A program made the translations under genes and the position numbers. The notes beneath the pieces are model-generated. The model searched no databases. It worked only from the letters and a program-made list of their open reading frames with translations, and was not told the origin of the DNA. A stretch of DNA of 64,000 nt, taken from assembly GCF_014652535.1 (NCBI RefSeq), contig NZ_BMYZ01000004.1, positions 76,844 to 140,843 of the forward strand. Direction: 5' to 3'. Below are positions 1 to 8,782 of the stretch, one piece after another (position 1 is the first letter of the stretch; each line of letters starts with the position of its first letter). Source of the stretch: Cellvibrio zantedeschiae. GTDB taxonomy: Bacteria; Pseudomonadota; Gammaproteobacteria; Pseudomonadales; Cellvibrionaceae.

Positions 1-1845
1 ACCGATATGATTTTGTTCTCTGCCGGTATTCGCCCGCAAGATGAACTCGCACGCAAGTGCGGTATTCAAGTTGGTGACCGCGGCGGTATCGTTGTTGATA
101 ACAACTGCGTAACCTCTGTGCCAGATGTTTACTCAATCGGTGAATCTGCGCTTTGGAATAATCGTATTTACGGTTTGGTTGCACCGGGTTATCACATGGC
201 GAAAGTTGCTGTGTCGCACATCACTGGCGGCAATGAGCAATTCACCGGCGCCGATATGAGTACAAAATTGAAATTGTTGGGTGTGGATGTAGCTTCTGTT
301 GGCGACGCACACGGCAATACCCCAGGTTCATTGAGCTACACCTACAGCAACGATGTAGAAGAAGTTTACAAACGCATTATTGTTTCTGCAGACAACACAA
401 AATTATTGGGCGCGGTATTAGTAGGCGATGTAGAAGCCTACGGTACTCTGCAACAAATGTGCGTAAACGGAATGGATTTACCGGAAGATCCAAACGGTTT
501 GATTCTGCCTTCTGTTGATGGTGCAAGCCACGGTATGGGTGTAGACGCTCTGCCAGAAACTGCGCAAATTTGTTCCTGTATGGACGTGAGCAAAGGTGCA
601 ATTTGCTGCGCAGTGCAAAACGGCGCAAACACCATGGGCGAAATCAAAGCCATCACTAAAGCATCAACTTCTTGCGGTGGTTGTACTGCACTGGTTAAGC
701 AAATTATGGATGCCGAGTTGGTGAAACTCGGTGTAGAAGTGAGCAACCATATTTGCGAACACTTCCCACACTCACGTAAAGAGTTGGCCGACATTGTTCG
801 CATCAAAAAAATCAAAACCTTCGACGAATTGTTGGATGGTCACGGTAAAGGTTTGGGTTGCGATATTTGTAAGCCGGCGGTGGGTTCAATCCTCGCGTCT
901 TTCTGGAACGAATATGTTCTCGACAAGAAACACATTGGCTTGCAAGACACCAACGATATTTTCCTTGGCAATATGCAAAAAGACGGCACCTACTCGATCG
1001 TGCCACGTGTAGCCGGTGGTGAAATTACTCCTGAGAAATTAATTGTTCTCGGTCAAGTAGCCAAAGATTACAAGCTCTATACCAAAATCACTGGTGGTCA
1101 ACGTATAGATTTGTTCGGCGCGCAATTGCATCAATTGCCAGCTATTTGGAAAGTTTTAGTGGAAGCCGGTTTTGAAACGGGCCAAGCCTACGGTAAATCT
1201 TTGCGTACTGTTAAGTCGTGTGTAGGTTCTACTTGGTGCCGTTATGGTGTGCTCGATTCTGTGGGCATGGCGATTCGATTGGAAGAGCGCTACAAAGGCA
1301 TTCGCGCACCGCACAAAATTAAATTTGGTGTGTCAGGTTGTACCCGTGAATGTGCGGAAGCTCAAGGTAAAGACTTTGGTGTAATCGCCACTGAAAGCGG
1401 TTGGAATTTGTATGTGTGCGGTAACGGCGGTATGCGTCCACGCCACGCTGATTTATTTGCAACAGGTTTGGACGATGAAACCCTGATCAAATATATCGAC
1501 CGTGTAATGATGTTCTACATCCGTACTGGTGATCGTCTGCAACGTACTTCGGTATGGCTGGAAAATATGGAAGGCGGTTTGCCTTACCTGAAGAAAGTTA
1601 TCATCGACGACAAGCTTGGGTTAGCGGCTGAGCTGGAGCAACAACTGCAAGAAAATATCGATCAATTCCAATGTGAGTGGAAAACCACTGTGGAAAATCC
1701 TGAATTGCAAAAACGCTTCAAGCACTTCATCAACTCAGATGACCGCGATGACAATTTGGCTTATGTGTTGGAGCGCGAGCAAATTCGTCCAGCGTTTAAA
1801 GATGAGCGTGCCAATAAAATTGATCTGGTTGAGTTAGTTGACTAA
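1..1845 (+). CDS. nirB: Nitrite reductase [NAD(P)H] large subunit, 5' truncated by the window edge
   Basis: Assimilatory siroheme nitrite reductase large subunit, reducing nitrite to ammonium in the cytoplasm with NAD(P)H electrons. The reading frame is open from base 1, so the N-terminal FAD part (roughly 200 residues by family length) lies outside the window. Counting from the first Met at base 7: the end of the pyridine-nucleotide oxidoreductase domain covers about 1-170. A BFD-like [2Fe-2S] domain follows with C189, C191, C223 and C226. The ferredoxin-like half domain is near 325-390. The siroheme/[4Fe-4S] ligands are C405 and C411 (C-x5-C) and C445 and C449 (C-x3-C). nirD follows 64 bp downstream, the usual operon order. 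No lesion is seen. Confidence 0.95.
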   Translation, partial: TDMILFSAGIRPQDELARKCGIQVGDRGGIVVDNNCVTSVPDVYSIGESALWNNRIYGLVAPGYHMAKVAVSHITGGNEQFTGADMSTKLKLLGVDVASVGDAHGNTPGSLSYTYSNDVEEVYKRIIVSADNTKLLGAVLVGDVEAYGTLQQMCVNGMDLPEDPNGLILPSVDGASHGMGVDALPETAQICSCMDVSKGAICCAVQNGANTMGEIKAITKASTSCGGCTALVKQIMDAELVKLGVEVSNHICEHFPHSRKELADIVRIKKIKTFDELLDGHGKGLGCDICKPAVGSILASFWNEYVLDKKHIGLQDTNDIFLGNMQKDGTYSIVPRVAGGEITPEKLIVLGQVAKDYKLYTKITGGQRIDLFGAQLHQLPAIWKVLVEAGFETGQAYGKSLRTVKSCVGSTWCRYGVLDSVGMAIRLEERYKGIRAPHKIKFGVSGCTRECAEAQGKDFGVIATESGWNLYVCGNGGMRPRHADLFATGLDDETLIKYIDRVMMFYIRTGDRLQRTSVWLENMEGGLPYLKKVIIDDKLGLAAELEQQLQENIDQFQCEWKTTVENPELQKRFKHFINSDDRDDNLAYVLEREQIRPAFKDERANKIDLVELVD

Positions 1846-1909
1846 ATATTGCGGCTAGGTTGGGCATGCGTGCCCAGCTTAACATCGAAAAGATTATGTG
1901 AGAAAAATC

Positions 1910-2242
1910 ATGAGCGAAAAAACCTGGGTAAATATTTGTAACGAATCTGATTTGTTTGCTGACACTGGTGTATGCGCCAAAGTTAAAGGTCAACAAGTTG
2001 CTATTTTTAAATCTCGTCGTTTGGGCGAAGTATTTGCAATCTCTAATTACGATCCAATTGGCGAAGCTAATGTTTTGTCACGCGGTATTCTTGGTTCAAT
2101 CGGTGAAGCAATTGTAGTTGCATCACCTTTGTACAAAGAACACTACAACTTGCGCACCGGTGAATGCCTGGAAAAACCGGAATACTCAGTAACCGTTTAT
2201 CCGGTAAAAGTAGAAAACGGTGTAGTGCAAGTTCAAGCGTAA
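1910..2242 (+). CDS. nirD: Nitrite reductase small subunit (Rieske-fold)
   Basis: Small subunit of NirBD, about 110 residues as usual. It has the Rieske-like beta fold but no CxH pairs to bind a cluster, as in many NirD proteins. The ATG at 1910 (MSEKTW) is preferred over an in-frame GTG at 1898: it matches the usual NirD N-terminus and has GAG about 8 bases upstream. It lies directly behind nirB and is followed by a strong terminator, so the nirBD transcript probably ends here. Function is assigned from family and operon position. Confidence 0.9.
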   Translation: MSEKTWVNICNESDLFADTGVCAKVKGQQVAIFKSRRLGEVFAISNYDPIGEANVLSRGILGSIGEAIVVASPLYKEHYNLRTGECLEKPEYSVTVYPVKVENGVVQVQA

Positions 2243-2307
2243 GTTTTTTCGCGGCAGATTTGTTCTGCTGTTCCCCTCTTCTTCGACTGCTTCATGAGTC
2301 GTTTTAT

Positions 2308-2334
2308 GGGCAACCCTTTGGGTTGCCCTTTTTT
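2308..2334 (+). terminator. Rho-independent terminator after nirD
   Basis: Inverted repeat GGGCAACCC / GGGTTGCCC with a TTT loop, followed by six T residues. It lies about 65 bp after the nirD stop and ends the nitrite reductase transcript before cynS. Confidence 0.85.
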
Positions 2335-2424
2335 ATTGCCGCAAAAAACTCTGGCGTATTAATTGCTCGTGTTGATTTGGATTTATTTAATTTCCGTTCA
2401 TCTATCATCCATCGCGGGGGCGCT

Positions 2425-2868
2425 ATGAATCGCAACGACATTACAGAAAAAATTATCGCTACTAAAGTATCCAAAGGCATTAAATGGTGCGACGTCGCCC
2501 AAAAAGTGGGCTTGAGTAAGGAGTGGGTTACGGCGGGGTGTTTGGGGCAGATGACATTTAGTGAAGCCCAAGCCGCTATTATTGGCGATATTTTTGAGCT
2601 TTCAACGGAAGAACAAAAATGGTTGCAGGTTGTTCCCTACAAAGGTTCACTGCCGACAGCTGTTCCAACAGACCCACTTATCTATCGCTGGTATGAAATT
2701 GTGAGTGTCTATGGCGCAACCATTAAGGAATTGATTCACGAAGAATTCGGCGATGGCATTATGAGCGCCATTGATTTCAGTATGGCTATAGTGCGTGAGC
2801 CAGACCCAAAAGGTGATCGTGTAAATGTGGTGTTGTCAGGAAAGTTTTTACCTTACAAACAATATTGA
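2425..2868 (+). CDS. cynS: Cyanate hydratase (cyanase)
   Basis: Cyanase converts cyanate and bicarbonate to ammonia and carbon dioxide. The 147-residue length is close to the 156 residues of the E. coli enzyme. An N-terminal helix-turn-helix-like domain (about 1-75) is followed by the catalytic domain. The catalytic triad is visible as R88, E91 (in YRWYEI) and S114 (in FGDGIMSAI), matching E. coli R96, E99 and S122. The ATG at 2425 gives the family N-terminus, and a G-rich stretch lies just upstream. Being next to nirBD suggests a nitrogen-scavenging role, but a terminator separates them, so it probably has its own promoter in 2335-2424. Confidence 0.95.
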   Translation: MNRNDITEKIIATKVSKGIKWCDVAQKVGLSKEWVTAGCLGQMTFSEAQAAIIGDIFELSTEEQKWLQVVPYKGSLPTAVPTDPLIYRWYEIVSVYGATIKELIHEEFGDGIMSAIDFSMAIVREPDPKGDRVNVVLSGKFLPYKQY

Positions 2869-2895
2869 AAAAGAGGCGCATAATGCGCCTCTTTT
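2869..2895 (+). terminator. Rho-independent terminator after cynS
   Basis: Perfect 10-bp stem AAGAGGCGCA / TGCGCCTCTT (2871-2880 and 2884-2893) with a TAA loop, A residues before it and a T-rich tail after it. It starts at the cynS stop codon. Confidence 0.85.
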
Positions 2896-3018
2896 ATTTG
2901 TTGCCTGTTTAAATTAGCGACATAGATTTAAAAATTAAAATATTTTTTAGCTGGCCTGCAACTATCCATTAAAGTAATCCGTAAGTCCCTTCGCAAAATA
3001 ACCGTGGAGGGTTTGGAT

Positions 3019-4797
3019 ATGTTTTTTTCTTTTGGTTTTTCAGCTAAGGGTCTTTGGTCCGCGTTTCCTGCAATCGTGTTTTCATTTGTCGCTTTAAGTA
3101 GCTGCGGCGGTGGTGGAGGTGGAGGTAATAACAATACGGGTGGTGATAACCAGTACCCCACATCTTCAATGGCAGCGACTAGCAGTTCAGTGGCTTCCAG
3201 TTCTTCGAGCAGCTCTTCTGAGCCTGCTACTAGTTCGAGTAGTAGCAGTTCAAGTAGCCTTAGCAGTTCTTCAGTTTCCAGCAGTATTGCGGTGGAGGCG
3301 TCGCCCATTACTGATGGCGATAGCGCAATGGGCGAAGTTTTTGTCGCTAAAGGCGGCGTGAATGTTTTAGTGAATAACAATAATGTTATTAGCCTCGCAG
3401 CGCAAAACCGCGCGGGAATGACGCTGTATATTTTTGATAAAGATACAATTGGTGCATCCAATTGCACTAGCGTGCAATGCATGACTAACTGGCCACCATT
3501 GATTGCCGATGATAACGCGGTCGCAGAGAAGCCGCTCACCATAATCACGCGCGGTGATGGCCATAAACAATGGGCGTTGCGCGATAAACCGCTCTACTTT
3601 TTTGTGGGTGACAATGCCGCAGGCGATGTGAAAGGCGAAGGCGTTGCGGGTGTGTGGCACGTTGCGGGTTATATTCCCGTGCAAATGAGTCAATCAATTT
3701 TAAATGCAGCTGATGGAGATTATTTAGTCGCAAGTGGCAAGGTGTTGGTGGGAATGCCAACAGATTCTACGAATACCGCTTTCGTAAGCACTTATCTGGA
3801 TCGCGATGCATTTAGTCTCTACACATTTGATAACGACACTTCTGGAGTATCCAATTGCAACGGCGGTTGCCTCACTGCCTGGCCACCATTATTGGCAGAT
3901 GACGGTGACGAAGCTACAGCGCCTTATTCCATAATTACTCGCGCTATGGGAACTAACCCTGCTGCAAAACAGTGGGCATATCACGGCATGCCTTTGTATT
4001 TTTACGTAGGTGATACAGCTGCCGGTCAAACGACAGGGAAGGCATTACCTAAATGGCATCTTGCGCGTCGTCTGCCAGTAAAAGTTGCTGCAAGTACAAC
4101 GCAAGGTTCTTATCTTGCTGCATATGGATTAGTAAAAACCGCCACTACAGTGAATAGTGCAGAAGAGATAAGTGCAAATCCGCGTGATGGTTTTGCACTC
4201 TATACCTTTGATACTGATACAGCGGGCAGCAGTAATTGCTCGGGCAATTGTTTGGTGAATTGGCCCGCGCTTATGGCTGATGACGGCGCTGTTGCACAGC
4301 CACCTTACACATTGGTTGCGCGTGCGATCGGAAAATTCCAGTGGGCGCTCAATGGTATGCCGCTCTATCTTTTTTCTGGTGATACCAAAGCGGGTGACAC
4401 CAAAGGGGATGGTGTTGCAAATGTATGGCATTTAGCGCGCACGGCTCCGGTTATCACAAAACAACATTCGTCCGGTGCGTTGTTTGTTGCGCACGGAAAT
4501 CTGGTGACTGCAAACGGTGCTGCTGACAATGCGCATCAAAATTTCACGCTCTACACCTTCGATCAAGATACTTCCGGTGTTACCACATGCTTTAACGGTT
4601 GCCTCACTGTGTGGCCTGCACTTTACGCAGCTGCAGATGCAAAAGCTTTTGGTGATTTTACGCTGGTGGAGAGAGGTGCAAATACAGGTGTGAAACAGTG
4701 GGCCTATAAAGGCAAGCCTTTATATTTCTACGTAGGTGATACCGCCGCTGGCGATGTAACAGGCGAATACACCGATTGGCGAATTGCACGGCCATAA
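3019..4797 (+). CDS. Ser-linker lipoprotein with four PF03640-type (COG4315) repeats
   Basis: Predicted envelope lipoprotein of 592 residues. The ATG at 3019 is chosen because GGAGGG lies 7 bases upstream; a GTG at 3004 is also in frame. The signal peptide ends in a lipobox (ALSSC, Cys29). A glycine run and a serine-rich linker (about residues 45-95) follow, typical of secreted Cellvibrio proteins. Four copies of the 'secreted repeat of unknown function' come next, each with an LYTFDxDT-like start, a Cys pair (xNCxxxCLxxWP), an LxADD turn and a QWAxxGxPLYxFxGDxxAGD ending. The family has no firmly established biochemical role. The next two genes encode heme proteins, so an electron-transfer or metal-linked role is possible but inferred. 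Confidence 0.85.
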   Translation: MFFSFGFSAKGLWSAFPAIVFSFVALSSCGGGGGGGNNNTGGDNQYPTSSMAATSSSVASSSSSSSSEPATSSSSSSSSSLSSSSVSSSIAVEASPITDGDSAMGEVFVAKGGVNVLVNNNNVISLAAQNRAGMTLYIFDKDTIGASNCTSVQCMTNWPPLIADDNAVAEKPLTIITRGDGHKQWALRDKPLYFFVGDNAAGDVKGEGVAGVWHVAGYIPVQMSQSILNAADGDYLVASGKVLVGMPTDSTNTAFVSTYLDRDAFSLYTFDNDTSGVSNCNGGCLTAWPPLLADDGDEATAPYSIITRAMGTNPAAKQWAYHGMPLYFYVGDTAAGQTTGKALPKWHLARRLPVKVAASTTQGSYLAAYGLVKTATTVNSAEEISANPRDGFALYTFDTDTAGSSNCSGNCLVNWPALMADDGAVAQPPYTLVARAIGKFQWALNGMPLYLFSGDTKAGDTKGDGVANVWHLARTAPVITKQHSSGALFVAHGNLVTANGAADNAHQNFTLYTFDQDTSGVTTCFNGCLTVWPALYAAADAKAFGDFTLVERGANTGVKQWAYKGKPLYFYVGDTAAGDVTGEYTDWRIARP

Positions 4798-4879
4798 CAA
4801 CGATTCTAAAAAACGTAGCGGTGCTAGTGGTTAATCATAGCGCCGCTGCATTTCAACAATAAAATCGTTGGAGGTAAAC

Positions 4880-5677
4880 GTGAAAAATATATTCACTCTT
4901 CCCATGGCTGCTTTTATTTTGGCGAGTTGCGGTGTTGGTTCTGGTGAAGGCTTGAATGATCAAGGCTTGCCAATTAAATCGAATGATAATCCTAATACAA
5001 CAAATCCCGAAGCAACGCTTACTCATATCCAGGAAACTATTTTTGGTGCAATTTGCGCGCGTTGCCACACAGGTGCGGCCGCGCCGCGCGGTTTGCGTTT
5101 GGATTCAGAAGAAAATAGTTATGCATTTTTAGTAAGCCGCGCAGCCGATGAAAAACCGGAATTGTTGCGCGTTAATCCCGGCAAGCCTGATGAAAGCTAT
5201 ATGGTGAAAAAAATCCAGGGAGACGATGACATAGTTGGTGGTCAAATGCCTTTGGGCGGACCCTATCTCAGCAAAGAGCAAATTACCTTGGTTCGCGATT
5301 GGATTGCTAATGGTGCACCGCGCACAGGTACTGGCGGTAATACCAAAGTGAGTCAACAAAAAAGCCGTGTATCAGATGCAGATCATTTTATTGCGGATAT
5401 TCACTTCAGTCGCGCATTGCAAGCGGATGCTTTCTTACAAAATTCCGTTCAGGTTTCCCTGATAAATAATTCAGGGGAGCTAATGGATACAAAAAATTTC
5501 AGCATTACCTTTGCCGAGCAGAATTTGCATCTGGATGTTGATCTGGCTGCACAAGAAGCTGTTGCGGTTGACGTGCGCATTACTAATACAAATGTGCTCG
5601 ATAGCGAAGGTAAAGCGCTGGATGGCGATAACGATGGAATTGAAGGGGGGGATTACCACCATGTATACCCACTCTAA
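4880..5677 (+). CDS. Mono-heme cytochrome c-like lipoprotein
   Basis: Predicted periplasm-facing lipoprotein of 265 residues. The GTG start at 4880 is supported by GGAGG five bases upstream and yields a clean signal peptide with lipobox ILASC (Cys17). A single heme-attachment motif CARCH (C59 to H63) lies in a domain resembling planctomycete-type cytochrome c. It contains a GxLRLDS-like segment and a GQMPLGG stretch whose M123 could be the distal heme ligand. The region after about residue 150 is beta-rich and not recognised. The gene follows the repeat lipoprotein by 82 bp and overlaps the next gene by 17 bp, so all three are probably one operon. The electron partner is unknown. Confidence 0.8.
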   Translation: MKNIFTLPMAAFILASCGVGSGEGLNDQGLPIKSNDNPNTTNPEATLTHIQETIFGAICARCHTGAAAPRGLRLDSEENSYAFLVSRAADEKPELLRVNPGKPDESYMVKKIQGDDDIVGGQMPLGGPYLSKEQITLVRDWIANGAPRTGTGGNTKVSQQKSRVSDADHFIADIHFSRALQADAFLQNSVQVSLINNSGELMDTKNFSITFAEQNLHLDVDLAAQEAVAVDVRITNTNVLDSEGKALDGDNDGIEGGDYHHVYPL

Positions 5678-6785
5678 AAAAATGCTGCTAATCAAGCTCT
5701 GCTTTTTTATATGTAGCATTTTTCTATTCAATAGCACATTTGCCGAACCCTATTTAGCCTTTAAAAATAATCTGCCCTGTTCTGCATGCCATATTAATCC
5801 CATAGGTGGCGGAGCACGCAATACCTACGGGGCTTACTATGGCACTAACGTGTTGCCGCAAAACGGTGGAAGTCCGATTTTGTTTGACGCAGGAAATTTA
5901 AGTGAGACTTTTCGAATTGGGGCTAACTTTCGCGCTAATTATGAGAAGACAGATTTTGATAAAAATTCCGCTGTTCAAACCACTGAAGATTCACGCGGAT
6001 TTCAAACCCAAACCGGGCAAATATATATAGTGTTCCAGCCGAAGGATTCGCGCTTCAGTTTATACATTGATGAACAAGTCGCGCCGGGCGGTGCACTCAA
6101 TCGCGAAACGTTTGTGCTGGCAAAATTAATAGATAATCACTATCTGAAAGCTGGAAAAATAATGTTGCCTTATGGCATACGCTTGCAGGATGACAGTGCG
6201 TTTATTCGCCAAGCCTCAGGTATTAATTTCAACAATAGCGATAATGGTGTGGAGCTAGGGTTGCAATACACTCACGCAATTATTAATCTTGCGGTAACCA
6301 ATGGTTCATCTGGCCTGACTAATGACGATAAACGCATGCAATATTTATTGCGCAGCGAATATATCGGTAACAACTGGCGTGCAGGTGCAAGTGCCATTAT
6401 GAATGACGCCGAATTGGGGCACCGAACTATGTACAATATTTTTGGTGGCTTTAATTGGTTGGGTTTTACGTTTTTAGCGGAGGTTGATCAGATTAAGGAT
6501 GAATCCGTAAGCCACGTTCCTGGTGCTTATGAAACCCAGCGCGTCAGTTTCTTTGAAGTCAATCGTGAATTGTTTAAGGGATTGAATTTAAAACTAACAA
6601 CCGAATATCTTGACCCGGATACTCACATCAACGAAAACCAGCGCAATCGCCATTCGTTATTATTGGAATACACGCCCTTTGCGAATATACAAATTCGCGG
6701 TGGAGTAAGGAGTGGTAAAGACATTCCACAACGAGTTCAGGGAAATTATTCTAACGTGTTTGCGCAAGTGCATTTTTATTATTGA
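5661..6785 (+). CDS. CxxCH-bearing outer-membrane barrel-like protein
   Basis: Protein of 374 residues with a signal peptide (about 1-28), then at once a heme-binding motif CSACH (C40 to H44) in an NPxGGGxRNxYG context. A long series of alternating polar/hydrophobic strands follows and ends in VFAQVHFYY, which looks like an outer-membrane beta-barrel terminus. The ATG at 5661 lies inside the end of the cytochrome gene, 17 bp before that gene ends, with a G-rich Shine-Dalgarno run just upstream; this implies translational coupling. Related CxxCH-plus-barrel proteins exist in other bacteria, usually without assigned function. Heme attachment and barrel topology are inferred from sequence alone. 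Confidence 0.75.
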   Translation: MYTHSKKMLLIKLCFFICSIFLFNSTFAEPYLAFKNNLPCSACHINPIGGGARNTYGAYYGTNVLPQNGGSPILFDAGNLSETFRIGANFRANYEKTDFDKNSAVQTTEDSRGFQTQTGQIYIVFQPKDSRFSLYIDEQVAPGGALNRETFVLAKLIDNHYLKAGKIMLPYGIRLQDDSAFIRQASGINFNNSDNGVELGLQYTHAIINLAVTNGSSGLTNDDKRMQYLLRSEYIGNNWRAGASAIMNDAELGHRTMYNIFGGFNWLGFTFLAEVDQIKDESVSHVPGAYETQRVSFFEVNRELFKGLNLKLTTEYLDPDTHINENQRNRHSLLLEYTPFANIQIRGGVRSGKDIPQRVQGNYSNVFAQVHFYY

Positions 6786-6796
6786 TTTTTTAACCT

Positions 6797-6822
6797 CCTC
6801 TTCTCCATGCAGGGAGGAGAGG
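6797..6822. terminator. Hairpin between convergent genes
   Basis: CCTCTTCTCC (6797-6806) pairs with GGAGGAGAGG (6813-6822) at 9 of 10 positions. It sits between the stops of the barrel gene and the oppositely oriented porin gene. No clean T tract follows on either strand, so it is only a possible shared terminator. Confidence 0.4.
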
Positions 6823-6833
6823 AAGAAATCAAA

Positions 6834-8060
6834 TCACAAATTATACGTATAATCCAAATACATCTTCTTCACATGATTATGCGGTTCAAACCAATCTTCC
6901 GGTTCAAAATACGCAAAGCGCAAAGACACCGCATGTTTTTTTGCAGGCTTAAATACAACATCTATATCCGCTTCATCGCCTAATTTTCTGCTGCCATCAT
7001 ATTCGTGGAAAACGTGGTAGCGCGCATCTATACGAAAAGGTGATGCACGCCAGAGTAAGCGCAATGACGCATCTTCAACACCGCTGACGATAGGTGTTCC
7101 AAACCGATTTGCCCAGCCCATAAAATCGTAGAGCGATCCTAGGGGTGTAATAAAAGGAATATTATTTTTTGCCCCCATAACTTCATAGCGACTACTTAGC
7201 TCCACACTATTAACACTAATTCCAGCGTCCAACATATAGTAAGGCACTTGCACCGCGTTAGAAATTTCTGTGCGTTTCTGCGTGGCTGCTTCAGCTTGCA
7301 GGCGATATTTAAATTGGTCGCCTTTAACATTAAAACTGTAGCTAATGCCGGTCGTATTGTTTGAATCGCTGATTAAATCCTGGTTGCGGATGGCATAATG
7401 GTAAGCCACTAATTGTGAATAATCCCATTCATTCCATTCAAGGTGAAGCAAATGGGTTTTGTGTTTGTGGTCGCCAAGTAAATATTCCGGGCGCTCTGGT
7501 TTTTCCCAATTTTTATTGTAATCGACATCGTAAAAATCCTTGTCAGCTTTATCTCCAAAAATACGGTTTACATTAAACACATAGGCGTAATTCAATACCG
7601 AATTGCTTTTTAAACTAAAGCGGCTGCTCACTGCATCAAAAGTCTGTTCGTTTTGCCAGAGTGCATTACCGCCGATAAATCGTTGTGAGTCATAGGCAAG
7701 TCGCTGGCGGCCAAGATCAAACTTCATATCATCGAATTTAAGCGTGACAAAAGCCTGGTTGAGATCTGCACCCGGGGCATCTGCAATCATGGTGTGTTCG
7801 TTAAAATGCAGACCGTCACTGTGATCATCGGGCAAAAAACTTTTGACGTAATCTACTTCAACAAATGAAGAGAAAACTTCATTCCATTGTGATTTCAGAT
7901 TTACGCGAAACAGGGTGGAAATATCTTTGCCACTATTACCATCATTCACGTCGGCGTAGCGAGTCCGGTTAGAAAAATTAAATTGCTGCGTGCTGTCTGC
8001 AAAGACAAGTGTGGTTAGGGAAAAACAAATGGCCGAAGCCATGAACGGAAACAACTTCAT
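6834..8060 (-). CDS. Alginate-export-like outer-membrane porin
   Basis: Predicted outer-membrane beta-barrel of 408 residues. A signal peptide (about 1-21, ending in VFA) precedes alternating amphipathic strands through to the C-terminal MYLDYTYNL. Segments such as RTRY near the N-terminus and FDLGRQRL in the middle resemble the alginate_exp (PF13372) porin group, where such proteins pass anionic saccharides or other small solutes. Substrate is not deducible. It is followed upstream by the LRR gene at an 11-bp gap on the same strand and probably shares a transcript with it. Confidence 0.75.
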   Translation of the reverse strand: MKLFPFMASAICFSLTTLVFADSTQQFNFSNRTRYADVNDGNSGKDISTLFRVNLKSQWNEVFSSFVEVDYVKSFLPDDHSDGLHFNEHTMIADAPGADLNQAFVTLKFDDMKFDLGRQRLAYDSQRFIGGNALWQNEQTFDAVSSRFSLKSNSVLNYAYVFNVNRIFGDKADKDFYDVDYNKNWEKPERPEYLLGDHKHKTHLLHLEWNEWDYSQLVAYHYAIRNQDLISDSNNTTGISYSFNVKGDQFKYRLQAEAATQKRTEISNAVQVPYYMLDAGISVNSVELSSRYEVMGAKNNIPFITPLGSLYDFMGWANRFGTPIVSGVEDASLRLLWRASPFRIDARYHVFHEYDGSRKLGDEADIDVVFKPAKKHAVSLRFAYFEPEDWFEPHNHVKKMYLDYTYNL

Positions 8061-8071
8061 GCGCTAGTGTC

Positions 8072-8749
8072 CTATTGGTGCCAATCGCGGGTATTTCCAT
8101 TATGCAGAAAGGTAACGCCTTTCAGTTTATCCATGTCTTCATAGAGTTTATCGGGCATGGGGTTTTGGCGTACGTCCATATAATTCATTTTGGGTAAGCG
8201 ATAAATATCTATAGTGACCATTTTGTTGTCGAACATATAGATTTTTTCCAATGCGGGTAAATCCTTGTAAATAAAATCTGTAATCTGGTTGTTGTTGGCT
8301 TTAAAGCTTTTCAAGTTGGGCAAGTTGCTTAAATCCAGTGTGCTCAATTGGTTTCCAAATGCAAAAAAACTTTCCAGTGCCGGGTAATCTTTCAGCTTAA
8401 GTTGTGGTAATTTGTTTTTGGCGATATTGAGAAAGTTGAGTTTGGGTAAATTCAGCGCCGGAAAACTTGAAAGGTTATTGTTGTAGAGCGATAGCTTTTC
8501 AATATTGACGAATTGTTCAATGCCTTCCACCGATGCAATATTTTGGTTGTGGCATTCCAGCGCAGTAAATTCGGTTGCCGTTTGCCAATGATTTTTATCG
8601 GCTGCTTGCTGCGCACAGTTGCGCAAATTATCATCTTTTAAAGCCAGCTCAAGAGCAATGCAAGGTGCACAGCTCAAGCCATAAAAAAATCCGCCAATAA
8701 AAAACACGCGCTTAAGAAGCGCGCGTTGGTATTTTAAAAAGATTGTCAT
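8072..8749 (-). CDS. Secreted leucine-rich repeat protein
   Basis: Small exported LRR protein of 225 residues. A hydrophobic N-terminal segment (about 13-32) acts as signal peptide or anchor. About six LxxLxLxxNxL-type repeats follow between residues 65 and 205, such as IEKLSLYNNNLSSF and LKSFKANNNQITDF. AGGA lies six bases before the ATG at 8749. The role is probably protein-protein contact at the cell surface or in the periplasm. It sits between the anti-sigma/sigma pair and the porin on the same strand, which makes it a candidate regulon member. No catalytic motif is visible. Confidence 0.75.
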   Translation of the reverse strand: MTIFLKYQRALLKRVFFIGGFFYGLSCAPCIALELALKDDNLRNCAQQAADKNHWQTATEFTALECHNQNIASVEGIEQFVNIEKLSLYNNNLSSFPALNLPKLNFLNIAKNKLPQLKLKDYPALESFFAFGNQLSTLDLSNLPNLKSFKANNNQITDFIYKDLPALEKIYMFDNKMVTIDIYRLPKMNYMDVRQNPMPDKLYEDMDKLKGVTFLHNGNTRDWHQ

Positions 8750-8782
8750 TATTAATCCTGTATCAAGTGACCTTCCCTTGTG

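Noticed and set aside
438-815. 125-codon open frame on the minus strand inside nirB
   Set aside because: Lies fully antisense to strongly conserved nirB codons, with no start signal and no recognisable product.
2928-3548. 206-codon minus-strand frame rich in leucine and glutamate
   Set aside because: It is the antisense reading of the serine-linker and first repeat of the lipoprotein gene; the apparent helix is an artefact of AGC/AGT repeats.
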